Shown in pieces: positions 60,574 through 63,508 of a stretch of DNA of 63,508 bases. Source of the DNA: an uncultured Oscillospiraceae bacterium (GTDB lineage: Bacteria; Bacillota; Clostridia; Oscillospirales; Oscillospiraceae); NCBI GenBank assembly GCA_934597125.1, contig CAKTQM010000004.1, positions 1-63,508 on the forward strand. The letters run 5' to 3'. Under the pieces are notes generated by a model. It was not told where the DNA came from. It searched no databases and saw only the letters and a program-made list of their open reading frames with translations. A program made the position numbers and the translations under genes. How positions within the stretch are numbered: the stretch's first letter is position 1; each line of letters begins with the position of its first letter.

Positions 60574-61707
60574 TTATGATGTCTTTGTCGCCAGCAGCAC
60601 GCGGGCGAAGCTGTCGGCAAAGATGCGGGCGCTGTGCAGCGCCTCATCCAGCGAGTTGCCCGCCGCCCCTACCTCCACCAGCATGGAGCCCAGCGACATG
60701 TGCTGGTTATAATTGGAATTGCGCAGCGTGATGGGCCGCATCACCGTGGGATAGTCCGCTTTCACGCTCTCCGCCACCGCCGCCGCCAGCTTCAGATTCT
60801 CCTGCCACCCCTCGTGGTTGCTGCCCATGATAAAGCTCAGCTGCGCCGCGTGGGGATCCTCCTGCGAGATCAGCTTATACTGCCGGTGCTGGGCGTCCTC
60901 CACCGCGTCACGGTGAATGTCTAAAATGAACACCAGCGACGGGTATTTCTCCAGATACCCCTCGATGCCCTCCACCGACCGGCCGTAGGCCCCCTCGTAC
61001 AGCGGATCATCGTATAGCGTCCGGTCGTGCAGCACCGAAATGCCGTAGCCCGACAGCACCGACGCGATCTCGTCCCCCACCCGCACCACGTTTTTCGTGG
61101 TGTCGCTGGTGCGGCATGTGCCGGTGGAAACATATCCCTGCCCCTCCGGCATGGTGTATGCTTCGCTGCCGTGGGTGTGCAGGATCAGCACCTGCGGCGC
61201 GTCGTCCGTCAGTCGGGCGGCAAAGCCCTCCGCCGCCAGCGCGGCGGCGTCCAGCGTCTTGTTGGAGGCGTTCTTGATGCACACCCCCCGTACCACCGTG
61301 TACCCCGCCGTGTTGGTGATCTTCACCGTCTGCGACGGTACGCCGTTGTCCGGAAAGGCCAGCGCCGGCCGGTCTGCCGCCGGCAGCGTCGTGATGGCGG
61401 GGGAGGGGGCCGCCGTCTCCTGCGGCGCATCTGCCTCCGGCGCAGTGTCGTCCTCCGGCTGCACCGGCTCATCTGCTGCCGCCGCCACGTTCCACCGCGC
61501 CGCCAGCAGCAGCGGCGATTGCCCCAGCGCCAGCATCGCCGCGCCGGATAGATCGTCCGGCGGCATCCGGCTCTCCAGCGTCTGCGCCAGCAGCCACTTC
61601 AAAGCGCTGCCCTCCACCGTAACGCCCCGCTGCTCCACGGCTCCCGCCGTAACCACCGTCAGCGCCGCCAGCACCCCCGCCGCGCCCCGCCGCACCCATT
61701 TCGCCAT
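60574..61707 (-). CDS. spoIIP: Stage II sporulation protein P
   Basis: A 377-residue SpoIIP. A membrane anchor near the N-terminus is followed by a Pro/Ala-rich spacer (about 90-125), then the amidase/endopeptidase domain with VLILHTHGSEAYTM (about 171-184), VVRVGDEIASVL and ILDIHRDAVED. It cleaves peptidoglycan in the SpoIIDMP engulfment complex of endospore formers. ATG 61707 has only a weak GGGGTGAT ribosome site; the frame continues 14 codons upstream. Partner genes are not adjacent. Confidence 0.93.
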   Translation of the reverse strand: MAKWVRRGAAGVLAALTVVTAGAVEQRGVTVEGSALKWLLAQTLESRMPPDDLSGAAMLALGQSPLLLAARWNVAAAADEPVQPEDDTAPEADAPQETAAPSPAITTLPAADRPALAFPDNGVPSQTVKITNTAGYTVVRGVCIKNASNKTLDAAALAAEGFAARLTDDAPQVLILHTHGSEAYTMPEGQGYVSTGTCRTSDTTKNVVRVGDEIASVLSGYGISVLHDRTLYDDPLYEGAYGRSVEGIEGYLEKYPSLVFILDIHRDAVEDAQHRQYKLISQEDPHAAQLSFIMGSNHEGWQENLKLAAAVAESVKADYPTVMRPITLRNSNYNQHMSLGSMLVEVGAAGNSLDEALHSARIFADSFARVLLATKTS

Positions 61708-61768
61708 ACCATCACCCCGGACAAGTATATGCACCCCCACCCCACCCATATGACAAAAGCCTCCTCAC

Positions 61769-61894
61769 AAAAAAGCCTCCCCTGTGCAAGGGGAGGTGGC
61801 AAAAATCTTTGATTTTTGACGGAGGGGTTGTCTGGCCGCGGACAATCCCCCAGTCAGCGCTACGCGCCGACAGCCCCCTTTGCACAAGGGCACA
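61769..61894. repeat. Intergenic palindromic element (family A), divergent copy
   Basis: AAAGCCTCCCCTGTGCAAGG at the left end, AATCCCCCAGTCAGCGCTACG in the middle and TGCACAAGGGC at the right end match the element at 33009 in order. The left internal stem is replaced by AAAATCTTTGATTTT. Confidence 0.75.
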
Positions 61895-61952
61895 AAAAAG
61901 GCTCCCCTGTGTAAGGGGAGCTGTCAGCCGTAGCGCTGACTGAGGGGTTGCC
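61893..61952. repeat. Second, half-length family A copy in inverted direction
   Basis: GGCTCCCCTGTGTAAGGGGA then GCTGTCAGCCGTAGCGCTGA and TGAGGGGTTG match the reverse complement of the right half of the preceding copy. Together they occupy most of the 446-base gap 61708-62153, which has no gene. Confidence 0.7.
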
Positions 61953-62066
61953 ACGTCAAAAAAACATGCCGCCGCCATGTTTTTTCGCCGCCGCGCCCTA
62001 TGTCCATCCCCTGGTAACAAACTCCCCACAAACGGTTACACTTTGGAAACAATCTCCCCCAATCTC

Positions 62067-62094
62067 TTGACTGCTGGAAAATTTATGCTATACT
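62067..62094 (+). promoter_or_regulatory. Promoter of the third surface protein
   Basis: TTGACT (62067-62072), 16-base spacer, TATACT (62089-62094). A nine-pair hairpin GTAAGAACG/CGTTTTTAC (62102-62126) stands at the predicted 5' end of the message, followed by GGAGG. Confidence 0.8.
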
Positions 62095-62153
62095 GGCAAC
62101 TGTAAGAACGAGAAACACGTTTTTACAAAAAATTTATTTTGGAGGAAACAATC

Positions 62154-63302
62154 ATGAAGAAAATTGTTGCTCTGGTTCTGAGCCTGGCTATGGCTCTGAG
62201 CCTGTGCACCGTTGCCTTCGCCGTTACCAATCGTATTGTGTACGGCCCCCTGGATGGCAACAACAACGTCGACAAGACTAAGGTCGTCCAGAATGGTGGC
62301 ATCACCCTGGAGAAGGCTCAGACCAAGGACAGCGTCGATGGTAAGCACATTGCTTATTATGACTGGATTGAGCGCACTTACACTGTCGAGTATTATGTTG
62401 GCGCAGATGAGAAGGACAATAAGGTTCTGGTTCCTAAGGCTGATTTGGATGCTGCTTGGATTGCAGACGGTGAAACTGTTGGCACCGAGTTCAATAAGGT
62501 TCTGGCTTCCGTTAAGGCTGTGACTGTTGATACGTCTAAGACTGAAGAGAAGACCTTCGTGGAGTACCAGTATGGTATCCCCTGCACTCAGGACGATGCT
62601 GACGCTGCTGTTTACAACAACGGCAAGTTCGAGAACTGGATCATGATCCGTGACACCGCTGACGCGGCTTACTATGATGTGGCTGCTACCGCTCAGGCTG
62701 CTACCACCAAGCTGCCCAACTGCACCACCTCCCAGTATCTGGAAGACGGTTATGTGGATGCCGATGGCCACTACTATGTCGAGGACGCTTATGAGGCCGG
62801 CGGCGCTCTGTATGCTCTGAACGTCAATGGTGTGATCGTGTATGCTTACGATGTCACCAACGATGACGATTACTTCATCCCCGCTTCCCACATCTTCGCC
62901 AAGGGCGTCAAGAATGACAAGATGGGCTACGATGTCGCTACCTGCCTGATCTGCAAGGGCGAGTTCGGTTGCACCAACAACGAGGCCATTGCTACCAAGA
63001 CCGGTTACAAGGTCAGCAACACCTTCTCCTACAAGTCCGATGATGCTGAGCGCGTCTATGATGCCAATGCCTATGCCAATGGTTATGACTTCGCTTGGGG
63101 TCAGGCCTATGCTACCGACTATAAGTTCTGCTGGGCTCTGAAGGCCGGCACCACCGAAGAGGCTGGTAAGACCACCGACACCACCAAGACTGGTGTTGAC
63201 TCCGCTAAGACCTTCGACGCTGGTATCGCCATGTATGTTGGCATGAGCCTGCTGTCCGTCGCCGGTTCCGCTGTCGTGATCGGCAAGAAGAAGGAGTTCT
63301 AA
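62154..63302 (+). CDS. Secreted protein of unknown function with C-terminal membrane tail
   Basis: A 382-residue protein. Signal peptide at 1-22 (MKKIVALVLSLAMALSLCTV), an acidic aromatic-rich body with no recognised domain, and a C-terminal stretch KTFDAGIAMYVGMSLLSVAG followed by a hydrophobic run and KKKEF. This tail matches that of the 28551 protein at 23 of 33 positions. The codons favour GCT, GGT, AAG and GTT far more than the neighbours do, which suggests very high expression. Two cysteines, CLICKGEFGC, lie at about residue 264. Probably an abundant cell-surface protein. Confidence 0.7.
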   Translation: MKKIVALVLSLAMALSLCTVAFAVTNRIVYGPLDGNNNVDKTKVVQNGGITLEKAQTKDSVDGKHIAYYDWIERTYTVEYYVGADEKDNKVLVPKADLDAAWIADGETVGTEFNKVLASVKAVTVDTSKTEEKTFVEYQYGIPCTQDDADAAVYNNGKFENWIMIRDTADAAYYDVAATAQAATTKLPNCTTSQYLEDGYVDADGHYYVEDAYEAGGALYALNVNGVIVYAYDVTNDDDYFIPASHIFAKGVKNDKMGYDVATCLICKGEFGCTNNEAIATKTGYKVSNTFSYKSDDAERVYDANAYANGYDFAWGQAYATDYKFCWALKAGTTEEAGKTTDTTKTGVDSAKTFDAGIAMYVGMSLLSVAGSAVVIGKKKEF

Positions 63303-63320
63303 TTAGAACTTGTTTCTAAC

Positions 63321-63353
63321 AAAAAAGAGACGCCCTACGGCGTCTCTTTTTTT
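63321..63353 (+). terminator. Intrinsic terminator
   Basis: AAAGAGACGCC, loop CTAC, GGCGTCTCTTT with a seven-T run; almost the same stem as the terminator at 30821. Confidence 0.9.
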
Positions 63354-63370
63354 GCAATAAACAGAGCGGT

Positions 63371-63508
63371 ACATAAAAATTCGTAGGGGAGGGGTTCTAC
63401 CCCTCCCACACGATAAACGAAACGCTGCACGAAAATTCGTAGGGGAGGGGTTCTACCCCTCCCACACGATAAACGAAACGCTGCACGAAAATTCGTAGGG
63501 GAGGGGTT
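63371..63508. repeat. 56-base tandem repeat, at least 2.4 copies, cut by the window end
   Basis: Exact copies start at 63381, 63437 and 63493 (TCGTAGGGGAGGGG in each). Each unit holds the palindrome GTAGGGGAGGGG...CCCCTCCCAC and the spacer ACGATAAACGAAACGCTGC. The GTAGGGG start links it to family B. Confidence 0.85.

Noticed and set aside
63371..63508. CRISPR array at the right end
   Set aside because: The spacing is regular but the linkers are identical between units, so there are no unique spacers; no cas genes are seen.

Overview
The window looks like a chromosome segment of a moderately GC-rich, gut-type Clostridia (Oscillospiraceae-like: Flavonifractor/Oscillibacter/Lawsonibacter relatives). 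The evidence is a SpoIIP sporulation gene, a T-box in front of pheST, a CIRCE/HrcA heat-shock operator, strong AGGAGG ribosome sites, sigma-A promoters with 16-17 base spacers, AddAB instead of RecBCD, and several short palindromic intergenic repeat families. No rRNA, phage module, IS transposase or CRISPR array is visible. Most of the window is ordinary housekeeping sequence. The family assignments come from reading motifs by eye, with no database search.

Layout. 1-2250: the end of an McrC-like restriction subunit and an AlbA/Schlafen-type gene beside tRNA-Pro(UGG), with a decayed copy of the tRNA 5' half 224 bases away; this is the only clearly accessory part. 2254-9124: a HerA-like ATPase, a SipW-type signal/beta-helix surface protein behind a long structured leader with a terminator, a CIRCE-controlled small heat shock protein, a MATE pump and a LysR regulator. 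9282-17186: two unknown membrane proteins, rimM-trmD, iscS-iscU, a CmpB-like membrane protein, a second MATE pump and a CLC transporter. 17557-28244: serC-serA, T-box-pheS-pheT, a cupin, a C39-like protein, yceD-rpmF, an RluA-type enzyme, and guanine deaminase behind a divergent purine riboswitch.

28551-44042: a second beta-helix surface protein, DAHP synthase, a DMT exporter, the DUF512-der-plsY operon, an acyltransferase/acyl-CoA ligase pair, threonine dehydratase, a macro-NADAR fusion, a PduL-type phosphotransacylase and a dihydropyrimidinase. 44221-61707: dnaG-rpoD-cupin-membrane protein, addB-addA, rpmE, hflX-yigZ, a cysteine-rich protein, azlC-azlD, DUF3793-flavodoxin behind a duplicated terminator/inverted-repeat leader, and spoIIP. 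62154-end: a third surface protein and a 56-base tandem repeat running off the window.

The most interesting threads are: (1) the variant purine aptamer with overlapping terminator in front of guanine deaminase, arranged so that it could be an ON switch; (2) three secreted or surface proteins whose predicted transcripts all begin with strong hairpins, two of which share a C-terminal membrane tail (TFDAG...KKKEF) that looks like a sorting or anchoring signal without the usual NPxTG/LPxTG box; (3) the two-module leader of the DUF3793-flavodoxin unit; (4) the macro-NADAR fusion; and (5) two families of MITE-like intergenic palindromes.
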